From positions 1 through 47,079 of the forward strand of contig RXJW01000224.1 of the NCBI GenBank assembly GCA_003963005.1: 47,079 nt of DNA. The letters run 5' to 3'. The translations under genes were made by a program, and so were the position numbers. The DNA is from Burkholderiales bacterium. Its GTDB lineage: Bacteria > Pseudomonadota > Gammaproteobacteria > Burkholderiales > Burkholderiaceae_C. Below are positions 35,573 through 44,015 of this stretch, one piece after another (the stretch's first letter is position 1; every line of letters begins with the position of its first letter). The notes beneath the pieces were generated by a model. The model had not been told where the DNA came from, did no database searches, and saw only the letters and a list, made by a program, of their open reading frames with translations.

Positions 35573-36136
35573 TCACTGCGGCTCGGCGCCCACCGTGGCT
35601 GCCACGCGGGTCGGGTCCAGCAGGCCTGCCAGCTCCAGCTGCATCAGGGCCATGTTGACGAGGGCGTGCACCGACGGCCGAGCGCTTTCCAGCACGTAGT
35701 GCGCACAGCGCCGGTACAGCGGATCGCGCTGGTGATGCAACTCGCGCAGCTTGGCCAGCGGGTCACGCACCTGCAGCAGCGGGCGGGTGGTGTCGTGCTT
35801 GAGCCGGCGGAACAGGTCTTCGGGGGTGGAGCGCAGGTACAGCACCGTCGCCCCCTTGTGCAGCAACTCGCGGTTGCGCTCGCGCAGCACCGCCCCGCCG
35901 CCTGTGGCCAGCACCCGGTCACCCGGGCGAGCCAGCAGCTCGGCGATCACCTCGGTCTCCAGCTCCCGAAACGCCTCCTCGCCATGCCGGTCGAAGAACT
36001 GCCGGATGGAGCCCCCGAGGCGCTGCTCGATTTCGTGGTCCGAATCGACAAATGGCACGCCGATCTGGCGTGCCATTTGTTTCCCGACGGTGGACTTGCC
36101 ACCGCCGGGCATGCCGACGAGCGCGATGGGCGTCAC
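35573..36136 (-). CDS. aroK: Shikimate kinase
   Basis: Phosphorylates shikimate at the 3-hydroxyl. From GTG 36136 the product is 187 residues starting TPIALVGMPGGGKST (P-loop). The substrate-binding DSD in PFVDSDHEIE, the Arg in FFDRHGEEAFRELE and the GGG motif in VLATGGGAVL are all present. A GTG at 36154 would add six basic residues but lacks a ribosome-binding site; AGG lies 9 bases before 36136. In many relatives aroK follows pilQ directly; here a large lipoprotein gene separates them. Confidence 0.93.
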   Translation of the reverse strand: MTPIALVGMPGGGKSTVGKQMARQIGVPFVDSDHEIEQRLGGSIRQFFDRHGEEAFRELETEVIAELLARPGDRVLATGGGAVLRERNRELLHKGATVLYLRSTPEDLFRRLKHDTTRPLLQVRDPLAKLRELHHQRDPLYRRCAHYVLESARPSVHALVNMALMQLELAGLLDPTRVAATVGAEPQ

Positions 36137-36169
36137 AGTCCTACGCCTATGCACTGAATCACGAATCCG

Positions 36170-38608
36170 TCACTTGGGTGTCGTGCAGTACGCGCCGTTC
36201 GCGAAGATCCGCTGGCCATAGGGGCTGAACTGGAAGGGCGGAGGTGGCGACTCCGTGGTGAGCGCTTCGGACAGCACGGGCAAGTACGCATCCGATCCCG
36301 GCGCCGGGTAGTAGGCGGGCGGACTCACGACACCTGCGGCACTGACGGAGAGGCGGAACTTGACCCAGCTCCCCAGGCTCTTCGGGTATTCGATCTGGAT
36401 GACGGCCGTTCCGCTGGTGTCCGTCTTCGTGCTGCCGTTCAAGGCGATCGAAACATCGGACTTGCGAGGATCGAGCTGCCCGTTGCCGTTGATGTCCTCA
36501 CCACCATCGATCGATCCGTTTCGGTTGGTGTCCTCATTGGCACAGGTCAGGCGCCCGTAGGTGTCGCCCAGCCTGAATTTGGTGGACGGGTCGGTGATCG
36601 ACGAGGACAGCGTCGTATCGACATTGCCTGGCTCCTGCTGATAGCCGTCCACCCATTTCTTGGCGACGGCATCGAACAGGTAATAGCCCTTCACGTAGTT
36701 GGTGAGGTCAATCGAAGCCGATAGCTGCACATCAGATTTCGGGTTGCCCGCTGCATCCACGACCAAAACGACGTAGCGCTTCACGTAAGTGAGCTTCGAC
36801 GAGCCTTCGCCCAAGGTGTTATCCGTGCCAATGCTGATCGAGACCGGGTCGGAAACGACTGTCAGCGTCGTCAGCTTCTGGTTCGGGCAGACGCCGACGG
36901 CAAAATCGGCATAGTCCCAGCAGACCCGAATGGTCACGCCATCGGTGGGGCTGGCCCGTTCGCCAGGGGTGTAGTTCGTCACCGCGACACCATTGACATC
37001 CGAGTACACCAGCGAATCACCGGCACCGATGGTCCCCCCGATGCTGTTGGCGTCGCCGTTAAGGTCGAATCGCGCCCGCACGTTCTTGACCGGCGCGTTG
37101 TTCGCGGCGAGGAAGAGCGCACGCAACTCGGTTCGGTTCGACTTGTCGGTCGCCGAGTTCACACGCACCACCGAGGGAGATGCCGTGATGGCGGCAGAGA
37201 CAACAGGCCCAACGGCATTGGGAGTCGTCGAAGCACCGCCCTTCACCACCAGATTGATAACGGTCGTCTTACCAGCCGCCGTTGCTGTGAAATCAAGCGC
37301 ACCTGGTGTGTTCGGGGCGGTGTAATTGAAGATGTAGGCGCCGTTCGCATCGGTCGTGCCAACGCCCGTCACAACGCCAGGCGCCGTCACCGTGATGGGG
37401 ATACCCGGCATCGCGCCCTGATTGACATCGACCACTCGATATTCGATGCGATTGCCAGTGCTGCCTGCATCAGGCGAGGCCGGCGAGGCGGTACCCAGAA
37501 TGTTCGTGCCACGAACCTGGAAGGTCGCGGTGCGCACCAGCGAGTCGCTGGTGGCGGTCACCGTGATCAGCCGGTTGGACTTGTCTGCCCCGATACCGAC
37601 CGTCGCGGTCACGACACCGTTTTTGTCGGTCTGCGTATCGCTGACCGCAACGGTGGCATTGTTGTCGACCTTGATCGACACCGGGATGCCGGCAATCGTG
37701 TTGCGATCAGCGTTGACCGCCGTCACGGTTGCCGTGACCACTTCACCGATCGCGTTGCTGATGTTGAGCTTGTCAAGGACCAACGTGATGTCCGCAGCCT
37801 TCGGCTTGGTGACCGCTGGAGGCACGACGTTGACAACGATCGCTCGGGTGATCGAGCCACTCGTCGCGATGATCGAGATGGAACGATTGGCCTTGTTCGT
37901 ACCGAGTGTCAGGGTACCCTGAAGCTGGCCAGTGTTCGCATTTGTCGTCGTTGCGCCGCCGGTCGACACAAAGGCATCTTCAGCAGCGTTGTTGCTGTTG
38001 TCGACACGCAGTGTCACGGGCGAGCCACCGATCGCGCTGCGATTGGCATCGAGCGTGGTGACCGTGATCTTGGCAGATGCTGTACCGTCATTGGGGATGG
38101 TGCTGCTGTCCGACACGACGACGATGTCAGAGACCTTGCCGCCAGTCACGCTGTCGACCACGTCGATGCTGGCACTGCGCGTGACCGAACCTGCCGTCAC
38201 AGTGACCTTGATCGTGCGCTTGCTGACGTCGGCACCGGTCTGAACGGTCGCAGTCACGACACCCGTCTTCTCGTCGGTGGCGGTGCCACCCGGCGTGATG
38301 ACGGCGTTGTTGTCGACCGCGAAGGTCACCGGAACCTTGCCAACGACGTTTCGGTTGGCGTCCACGGCCGTCACCGTCACGGTCAGCGTGTCCGTGCCGG
38401 ACGTGCTCAGCGTCGCCTTGGTGAGTTGAACTGAGAGGTCCGCTGCTGTCGGCGTGGTCGCACCACCGCCGGAGCCGCCGGGGAAGACGCTGGTGCCAGC
38501 ACTTCCACCACCACCCCCACAAGCCACCAGCGTGGCCGCCATACCGAGACCCATCGCAGCCTGGACGATACGGCGCCAGCCCTGCGTGACGATGGATTGC
38601 AACAACAT
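36170..38608 (-). CDS. Large Ig-repeat surface lipoprotein with EF-hand-like calcium loop
   Basis: An 812-residue predicted lipoprotein. The signal region ends in LVAC with acylated C30, followed by a Gly/Ser-rich linker that favours outer-membrane sorting. At least three Big_1-like beta repeats of about 95-105 residues follow (VTVTAVDANRNVVGKVPVTF, ITVTTLDANRSAIGGSPVTL, ATVTAVNADRNTIAGIPVSI), then two more divergent Ig-like units. A C-terminal domain contains a canonical EF-hand loop, DTNRNGSIDGGE (693-704), then a second partial one, DINGNGQLDPRK. The ATG at 38608 has GGGAG 7 bases upstream; a TTG at 38638 is possible. Lies 27 bp after pilQ and before aroK, so probably co-expressed with the pilus secretin. 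Function unknown; adhesin or secretin-associated structural protein are possibilities. Confidence 0.75.
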   Translation of the reverse strand: MLLQSIVTQGWRRIVQAAMGLGMAATLVACGGGGGSAGTSVFPGGSGGGATTPTAADLSVQLTKATLSTSGTDTLTVTVTAVDANRNVVGKVPVTFAVDNNAVITPGGTATDEKTGVVTATVQTGADVSKRTIKVTVTAGSVTRSASIDVVDSVTGGKVSDIVVVSDSSTIPNDGTASAKITVTTLDANRSAIGGSPVTLRVDNSNNAAEDAFVSTGGATTTNANTGQLQGTLTLGTNKANRSISIIATSGSITRAIVVNVVPPAVTKPKAADITLVLDKLNISNAIGEVVTATVTAVNADRNTIAGIPVSIKVDNNATVAVSDTQTDKNGVVTATVGIGADKSNRLITVTATSDSLVRTATFQVRGTNILGTASPASPDAGSTGNRIEYRVVDVNQGAMPGIPITVTAPGVVTGVGTTDANGAYIFNYTAPNTPGALDFTATAAGKTTVINLVVKGGASTTPNAVGPVVSAAITASPSVVRVNSATDKSNRTELRALFLAANNAPVKNVRARFDLNGDANSIGGTIGAGDSLVYSDVNGVAVTNYTPGERASPTDGVTIRVCWDYADFAVGVCPNQKLTTLTVVSDPVSISIGTDNTLGEGSSKLTYVKRYVVLVVDAAGNPKSDVQLSASIDLTNYVKGYYLFDAVAKKWVDGYQQEPGNVDTTLSSSITDPSTKFRLGDTYGRLTCANEDTNRNGSIDGGEDINGNGQLDPRKSDVSIALNGSTKTDTSGTAVIQIEYPKSLGSWVKFRLSVSAAGVVSPPAYYPAPGSDAYLPVLSEALTTESPPPPFQFSPYGQRIFANGAYCTTPK

Positions 38609-38634
38609 GCTCAAACTCCCGTGAATCTTTGGCT

Positions 38635-40824
38635 TCAACGCACCGTGGTGCGTTCACTGACGACCTTGGGCGTCAGGAAGATCAGCAGCTCCGTCTTGGA
38701 CGTCGTGCGGGTCTTGTTCTTGAACAGATTGCCCAGTACCGGCACATCGCCCAGCACCGGCACCTTGTTGACGGTCTCACCCTCGTCCTGGGTGTAGATG
38801 CCGCCAATGACCACCGTACCGCCGTTCTCGACCAGCACCTGTGTCTGCACGTGCTTGGTGTTGATGGCATAGCCCTGCGGCGTCAGCGTGCCGCGGCTGT
38901 CCTTGTTGACGTCCACGTTCAGGATGACGCTACCTTCCGGCGTGATCTGGGGCGTGACCTCCAGCTTGAGGTTCGCCTTGCGGAAGGCGATGGACGTCGC
39001 GCCGCTGGCGGTCGCCACCTGGTAGGGCAATTCCTCACCCTGCTCGATGAGCGCCTTGACCTGGTCGGCCGTGATCACCCGCGGGCTCGACACGACCTTG
39101 CCCTTGCCGTCAGATTCAAGCGCCGACAGCTCGAGGTTCAGGAAGCGGTTGGCCGTGGCGCTGAAGAGTGACAGCGCGACCGTCGCGGCGTTGCCGTTGC
39201 TGAACGCGTCTGACGAGACGTTGGCCGGCAGGTTGATGAACTGCGTGTTGTTGTAGCTGGCGGTGCCGCCCTGGTTGGTCTGCGTGCCGATGCCTGCGTA
39301 GTTGCCGCCCACGGTCACGTAGTTGCCACCACCGACGCTGTAGCCCGGGATGCCACCCTGCTGGCCCCGGATGTCGTTGGCACCCAGCTTGATACCGAGC
39401 GCGCGACCGAACTTGTCGTTGGCTTCCACGATGCGGGCTTCGATCAGCACCTGGCGAACCGGGATGTCGATCTTGGCGATCATGGCCTGGATCTCTTCCA
39501 GCTTGCTCGGCACATCGGACACGAACAACTGGTTGGTCCGGGGTTCGGCAATCACGCTGCCCCGCACGGACAGGATCCGGGTGCCGGTGCTGGACCCGCC
39601 GGCGCTGCCGCCGCCACTGCTGCCACCGGTCGACGAGCCGATGCTCTGGCCGGTCAGGCCCTTGGCGATTTCTTCGGCCTTCACGTAATTGAGCTGGAAG
39701 GCCTGGCTGCGCACCGGCTCCAGTTGGGCGATCGCCGCCTTCGACTCCAGATCAAGCTTTTCCTTGGCGGCCAATTCATCCTTGGGCGCGATCCACAGCA
39801 CGTTGCCGGACTTCTTCAGGCCCAGGCCCTTGGCCTGCATGATGATGTCCAGGGCTTGGTCCCAGGGCACGTCCTTCAGGCGCAATGTGACGTTGCCGGT
39901 GACGGTGTCACTGGTCACGACGTTGAAGTTGGTGAAGTCCGCGATGACCTGCAGCAGCGCCCGCACTTCAATGTTCTGGAAATTCAGGGACAGCTTGTCA
40001 CCGGCGTATCCAGGTCCCTGCGTCAGCTTGTTCGGATCGACCTTCAACGGGCGGACTTCCAGCACGAACTGGTTGTCGCTCTGGTAGGCGCTGTGCTCCC
40101 AGTTGCCCTTGGGCTCGACCAGCATGCGCACTCGATCGCCGACCTGCGTGGTGGTGATCAGCTGCACCGGCGTGCCGAAGTCGACCACGTCGACCTTGCG
40201 GCGCAGGTTCTCGGGCACGCTGGAGCGGAGGAACTCGACGACCAGGTTCTGGCCTTGCTGCTGGATGTCAACGCCCACCTGGTTGCTCGGCAGATTGACC
40301 ACGACGCGGCCCGCACCGTCGGCGCCGCGACGGAAGTCGATGTCGCGCAGCGCCTGCGGCGCAGCGTTCAGGCTCTGGGCGAAATGAACCGGTTCATTCT
40401 GGGCCTGCGGCGCTGCTGGTGCAGCGTCCATGACCACCACCAGCGCATTGCCTTCGAGCTTGGCGCGGTAGCTGGACGCATTGCGCAGGTTCAGCACCAC
40501 GCGCGAGCGATCCCCGGCCTGCGCAATGCTCGCAGAACGCAGGTTGCCCTGGTTCAGGTCGACCTGATTGCGACCGACGGCATTCACCACACCCGGCAGG
40601 TCGATCGCGATCCGAGGTGGAGCCTGGATCGTGAAGCCTGTCGGCACGGCCGCCAGTGGCTCACTCAGTTCGATGCGCACGACATCCACGCCGGCCTGCT
40701 GGCTGGCGTTGATGGCGCGAATTTGCGTCTGTGCCCACGCGGCAGGCGAGGCCAGCAGCGCGAGTGCGAATCCCAGCAACCAGCCACGGCCCATCGACTT
40801 GCTCTCCTGCATTGTCTTGTTCAT
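38635..40824 (-). CDS. pilQ: Type IV pilus secretin PilQ
   Basis: A 729-residue outer-membrane secretin through which the pilus exits. Signal peptide ends at ASPAAWAQ. Two AMIN peptidoglycan-binding domains follow (RIELSEPLAAVPTGFTIQAP; then VVVNLPSNQVGVDIQQQGQN), then the STN domain (SLNFQNIEVRALLQVIADF) and the N1 domain. A Gly/Ser-rich linker occupies about residues 395-415, and the secretin domain ends with VPVLGDVPVLGNLFKN and TELLIFLTPKVV. The ATG overlaps the pilP stop (ATGA). The open frame runs further upstream inside pilP and is rejected. Confidence 0.95.
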   Translation of the reverse strand: MNKTMQESKSMGRGWLLGFALALLASPAAWAQTQIRAINASQQAGVDVVRIELSEPLAAVPTGFTIQAPPRIAIDLPGVVNAVGRNQVDLNQGNLRSASIAQAGDRSRVVLNLRNASSYRAKLEGNALVVVMDAAPAAPQAQNEPVHFAQSLNAAPQALRDIDFRRGADGAGRVVVNLPSNQVGVDIQQQGQNLVVEFLRSSVPENLRRKVDVVDFGTPVQLITTTQVGDRVRMLVEPKGNWEHSAYQSDNQFVLEVRPLKVDPNKLTQGPGYAGDKLSLNFQNIEVRALLQVIADFTNFNVVTSDTVTGNVTLRLKDVPWDQALDIIMQAKGLGLKKSGNVLWIAPKDELAAKEKLDLESKAAIAQLEPVRSQAFQLNYVKAEEIAKGLTGQSIGSSTGGSSGGGSAGGSSTGTRILSVRGSVIAEPRTNQLFVSDVPSKLEEIQAMIAKIDIPVRQVLIEARIVEANDKFGRALGIKLGANDIRGQQGGIPGYSVGGGNYVTVGGNYAGIGTQTNQGGTASYNNTQFINLPANVSSDAFSNGNAATVALSLFSATANRFLNLELSALESDGKGKVVSSPRVITADQVKALIEQGEELPYQVATASGATSIAFRKANLKLEVTPQITPEGSVILNVDVNKDSRGTLTPQGYAINTKHVQTQVLVENGGTVVIGGIYTQDEGETVNKVPVLGDVPVLGNLFKNKTRTTSKTELLIFLTPKVVSERTTVR

Positions 40825-41345
40825 CGTCCCTTCTCCTGTAGCTGGAGCGTACTGGTGCGCTCGATCCACTCGCCAGCAGCGTCCTGGACGACTTCTCTCA
40901 GCGTGATGTCGGTCTCGCTGATCTTGGTGATCCGACCGAAGTTTTGACCGAGGTACTCCCCGGGCTTGACGTTGTAATAGAGGTTGTCGACACGCAGCAG
41001 CGCATAGCGCTTGCCGTCGCGTGTCATGCTGCCCACCATCGCCATGCTGTCCAGCGGGAAGGCCTCCAGCGGCTCCTTGCGGCGACTGATTTCCGCCGTC
41101 AGAAGGGAGTTGGGCTGGGCGGCCTCCTGCTTGATGGCCACGCTCAACTTCTGCGGGCTGAACGGATCCACACCCGCGGTGGACTCGTAGGGCTGGGGCA
41201 GGAATTTCTTCGGTGGCAGCAGCGGCTGGACGGTCGGTTTGACCTCCTTGCGCTGCTGATCCATCCACTGCTTGAGCTCATCGATGTCGCCGCCGCAGCC
41301 TGACAGCAGCAAGGCGCCCAATGAGCAGAGTACGAGGCGCTTCAT
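40821..41345 (-). CDS. pilP: Type IV pilus assembly lipoprotein PilP
   Basis: A 174-residue inner-membrane lipoprotein that links PilNO to the PilQ secretin. The lipoprotein signal is MKRLVLCSLGALLLSGCGGD with acylated C17. Asp at the +3 position fits inner-membrane retention less strictly than Asp at +2. The conserved VDPFSPQKL and the C-terminal beta domain (MVGSMTRDGKRYALLRVDN, then VKPGEYLGQNFGRITKI) are typical. Overlaps pilO and pilQ by 4 bp each. Confidence 0.95.
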   Translation of the reverse strand: MKRLVLCSLGALLLSGCGGDIDELKQWMDQQRKEVKPTVQPLLPPKKFLPQPYESTAGVDPFSPQKLSVAIKQEAAQPNSLLTAEISRRKEPLEAFPLDSMAMVGSMTRDGKRYALLRVDNLYYNVKPGEYLGQNFGRITKISETDITLREVVQDAAGEWIERTSTLQLQEKGR

Positions 41346-42031
41346 TTCTTGCCTCCGGCAGCCTTGGCGGCGGCCTTGCGCTGCTCGGCCACTTCGGCGG
41401 AGTCGAGGTAGCGGTAGGTGCGGGCCGTGGCCTCCATCGTGAGCGCGCCGTTGGCGTCCCGCGCCGTGGCGGTCGGCGCCACGACGACAAGGTTGTGCAG
41501 CGTGACGATCCGCGACAGGTTGGACACGTCAGCCGCAAACGCGCCGATGTCGTGATATCGGCCCGACACCTTCACGGCGATCGGCAGCTCGGCGTAGTAG
41601 TCCTTGATCAGCACCTGACCGGGGCGAAACAGCTCGAACTGCAGCCCGCGGCCGACACCGGCGCTGCTGATGTCGGAAAGCAGCGAATCGATCTCCGCCT
41701 TGCCCGGCAATTGCTTCTCGAGTTGGGTGACGTACTCCTCGACCTGGCTTTTCTGCTTGCGAAGCTCAGGCAGGTTGACGGCCTGCGCGAGCTTGGCCTG
41801 GTAGTCCTGCCGCAGTTGCGGCTCGCGGGCCTTCTCGGCGTCCAGGGCGGATTCGACGTCGGACAGCAGGAAGGCGTAGCCTGCGCCGATGACCGCGAGC
41901 ATCACGAAGACGCCCGAGGCGATCTTGGGCAACAGAGGCCACTGCCCCGGCTCCTTCGGGTTGAGACCCTGGAACTGAGCCTGCAGCTCGGCGAACCAGG
42001 CATTCAGATCGATCTTGGTGGAAGTCGCCAT
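41342..42031 (-). CDS. pilO: Type IV pilus alignment protein PilO
   Basis: A 229-residue bitopic inner-membrane protein that dimerises with PilN in the periplasm. A membrane segment (GVFVMLAVIGAGYAFLL) follows a short cytoplasmic N-terminus, then a coiled-coil (EKAREPQLRQDYQAKLAQAV) and a ferredoxin-like fold with the conserved FELFRPGQVLIKDYYAELPI. The C-terminal tail is extended and Ala/Lys-rich (AEQRKAAAKAAGGKK). The ATG lies 6 bp after pilN; its stop overlaps pilP. Confidence 0.94.
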   Translation of the reverse strand: MATSTKIDLNAWFAELQAQFQGLNPKEPGQWPLLPKIASGVFVMLAVIGAGYAFLLSDVESALDAEKAREPQLRQDYQAKLAQAVNLPELRKQKSQVEEYVTQLEKQLPGKAEIDSLLSDISSAGVGRGLQFELFRPGQVLIKDYYAELPIAVKVSGRYHDIGAFAADVSNLSRIVTLHNLVVVAPTATARDANGALTMEATARTYRYLDSAEVAEQRKAAAKAAGGKK

Positions 42032-42037
42032 GGCGGT

Positions 42038-42643
42038 TCAGCTCTTCTTCTGCGCGCCGGACGCGGCCTGTGCCGCCTCGCGCGGCGGCGCCTTGATCGA
42101 GACCTTCATGGAGAAGTCCAGCAGCCGGCGCGCATCACGGGTGTTCGTGGTCACGTTGGCGAGCTTGACTTCGATCAGGTCCGGCTTGTCGAGCCACTCG
42201 GAGCTGCGCGAGACGTTGCGCAGGAATTCGGACACGCGCTCGTTGGTCTGGGCGATGCCGCTGACCGTCACGGTCTTGTTGTCCTGCCGGATGGCCGTCA
42301 GGTAGATGCCCTCGGGCGCGAGGCGAGCGAGGTCGTTGAGCAACTGCACCGGCGTGTTGCGGTCGGTCTGCAGGTCTTCGACGGCGCGCTGGCGCGATTT
42401 CAGGGACTCGATCTCCGTCTTGAGGTCGGCAATGTCCTTGATCTGCGCTTCCAGTCGCGTGATCTCGTTTTGGATGTACTGGTTGTGCGCTTGCTGCTCC
42501 GTCGTGAGGAACTGCAGCAGCAGGAAGATGGCGCCAACGACGCCTGCCCCCGCCAGCGCAGCAGCACCCAGGCCGGCAAAGAACGCCGCCTTGCGCCGCT
42601 TGCGCCGCTCTTCGCGGTAGGGCAGCAGGTTGATCAGGATCAC
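42038..42643 (-). CDS. pilN: Type IV pilus alignment protein PilN
   Basis: A 201-residue bitopic protein. The N-terminal INLLPYREERRKRRK binds the PilM actin-like groove. It is followed by a membrane segment (GLGAAALAGAGVVGAIFLLLQ) and a periplasmic coiled-coil and ferredoxin-like domain (LNDLARLAPEGIYLTAIRQ). The C-terminus is rich in Ala/Gln/Lys. The ATG overlaps the pilM stop by 4 bp. Confidence 0.95.
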   Translation of the reverse strand: MILINLLPYREERRKRRKAAFFAGLGAAALAGAGVVGAIFLLLQFLTTEQQAHNQYIQNEITRLEAQIKDIADLKTEIESLKSRQRAVEDLQTDRNTPVQLLNDLARLAPEGIYLTAIRQDNKTVTVSGIAQTNERVSEFLRNVSRSSEWLDKPDLIEVKLANVTTNTRDARRLLDFSMKVSIKAPPREAAQAASGAQKKS

Positions 42644-43719
42644 TGGAAGAACCTCCGCATCGCGAGGCCGCAGGCCGTGAGGTAGGACGGCGCTTCGCGG
42701 CGCAGCTTGGCTTCGCGCACGGCCGAGCCCATGCCCATGTTCTCAAAAGGATTGACCACCATGCAGGCAAAACCCGTGAGGTCCGTCACGCGTTCCTTCA
42801 GCCCCGGCAGCGTCGCCGTGCCGCCGGCGAGCATCACGTAGTGCACCTTGTGATGCGGCGTGCTGGTGAAGAAGTACTGCAGCGCCCGGCCGATCTCCTG
42901 CGAGAGGCTGTCCACGAACGGGTTGAGCACGCTGGTTTCGTAGTCTTCGGGCAGTTCGTTGGCGATCTTCTTCTGCTCCGCCTCCTCGAACGAGAAGCCG
43001 TACTGGCGCGAGATGAGCTGCGTCAGCTGAGAGCCGCCAAAGGACTGGTCCCGGTCGTAGAGGAGTTCGTCGTCACGCAGCACTTTCAGGCTGGTCGTGT
43101 CGGCGCCGATCTCGAACAGCGCCACCAACGCGTCCTTGCCTTCGTTGGGCAGGGCGGTAATCAGCCGGCCCATCGCCATGCGGGAGGCGTGCGACTCGAT
43201 GTCCAGCACGACCGGCCGCAGGCCGGCGGCTTCGGCCAGACCCTGACGGTCCTGAACGCGGTCCTTGCGGGACGCGGCGATCAGCACTTCCACGTCCCCC
43301 ACGGACGTCGGGCTCGGCCCGATCACGCAGAAGTCCAGGCTCACCTCGTCCAGCGAGAACGGGATGTACTGGTTGGCCTCAGCCTCGACCTGCAGTTCCA
43401 GCTCCTCCTCGCGCAGGCCCGCGGGGAGCATGATCTTCTTGGTGATGACGGCCGATTGCGGCATGGCGAGCGCGGCGTCGCGGGTCTTGCTGCCGCTGCG
43501 CGCGACCACACGCCGCACGGCGTCGGCGACTTCGTCGAACTTCTCGATTTGACCGTCAGCGATCCAGCCCTTCTCGAACGGCTCGCTGGCGAACCGCTCC
43601 AGCACGAATTCGCCGCTATTGGTCTGGCTGAGTTCCACCAGCTTGACGCCGGAGGAACTGATATCCAGGCCAATCAGGGGAGGGTGCTTGCGACCCAGCA
43701 GTGCGTCGAGTATTCCCAT
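42640..43719 (-). CDS. pilM: Type IV pilus actin-like protein PilM
   Basis: A 359-residue cytoplasmic ATP-binding protein that recruits PilN and the ATPases. Starts MGILDALLGRKHPPLIGLDISSSGVKLVEL (phosphate-1 loop in GLDISSSGVK). The second phosphate region is FEIGADTTSL, and MLAGGTATLPGLKERV is the adenosine motif. The C-terminus includes NPFENMGMGSAVRE. First gene of pilMNOPQ, divergent from the PBP1A gene across 296 bp. Confidence 0.95.
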   Translation of the reverse strand: MGILDALLGRKHPPLIGLDISSSGVKLVELSQTNSGEFVLERFASEPFEKGWIADGQIEKFDEVADAVRRVVARSGSKTRDAALAMPQSAVITKKIMLPAGLREEELELQVEAEANQYIPFSLDEVSLDFCVIGPSPTSVGDVEVLIAASRKDRVQDRQGLAEAAGLRPVVLDIESHASRMAMGRLITALPNEGKDALVALFEIGADTTSLKVLRDDELLYDRDQSFGGSQLTQLISRQYGFSFEEAEQKKIANELPEDYETSVLNPFVDSLSQEIGRALQYFFTSTPHHKVHYVMLAGGTATLPGLKERVTDLTGFACMVVNPFENMGMGSAVREAKLRREAPSYLTACGLAMRRFFQ

Positions 43720-43768
43720 GCCCTTTATCTCCGAGACGTTCCCGACACGGGAGTTACGTTCTGGATTA

Positions 43769-43797
43769 TTAATAAGTTACTTGAATGCTAGCAGCAA
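43769..43797 (-). promoter_or_regulatory. Candidate promoter for pilMNOPQ
   Basis: On the minus strand TTGCTG (43792-43797) and TATTAA (43769-43774) are 17 bp apart, about 50 bp before the pilM ATG. The -10 lies in an AT-rich run. Support is moderate. Confidence 0.4.
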
Positions 43798-43963
43798 AGC
43801 CGTTGACAGCGAACGCAAATTCCGCGCGAGCTGGTAACGCCACGTTGCTAAACATACACGATTCGGCAAGCTTGCAAGCTCCTGAAAAACGCATGTGAAG
43901 CGGTCGTATGCCACACGGTTTCGCCCTGCGTCTGGCTTAAACCTGCGTTTCAGGCGCCCTTCC

Positions 43964-43969
43964 TATAAT
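43964..43969 (+). promoter_or_regulatory. Candidate -10 box for the PBP1A gene
   Basis: An exact TATAAT lies 46 bp before the PBP1A ATG. No good -35 occurs at 16-18 bp. It may need an activator, or the -35 is weak. Confidence 0.4.
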
Positions 43970-44015
43970 CCGCGGCCTTCTTCCCACGTGCCCCACGGGC
44001 GCGCTCTGCCGGCTC

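Larger units (their letters stand above)
43720..44015. other. Divergent intergenic region between pilM and PBP1A (296 bp)
   Basis: No gene is supported. It is more AT-rich than its surroundings and carries promoters for both directions, listed separately. A perfect 12-bp palindrome, AGCTTGCAAGCT, lies at 43869-43880, near the middle, and could be a regulator site or chance. Confidence 0.5.
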
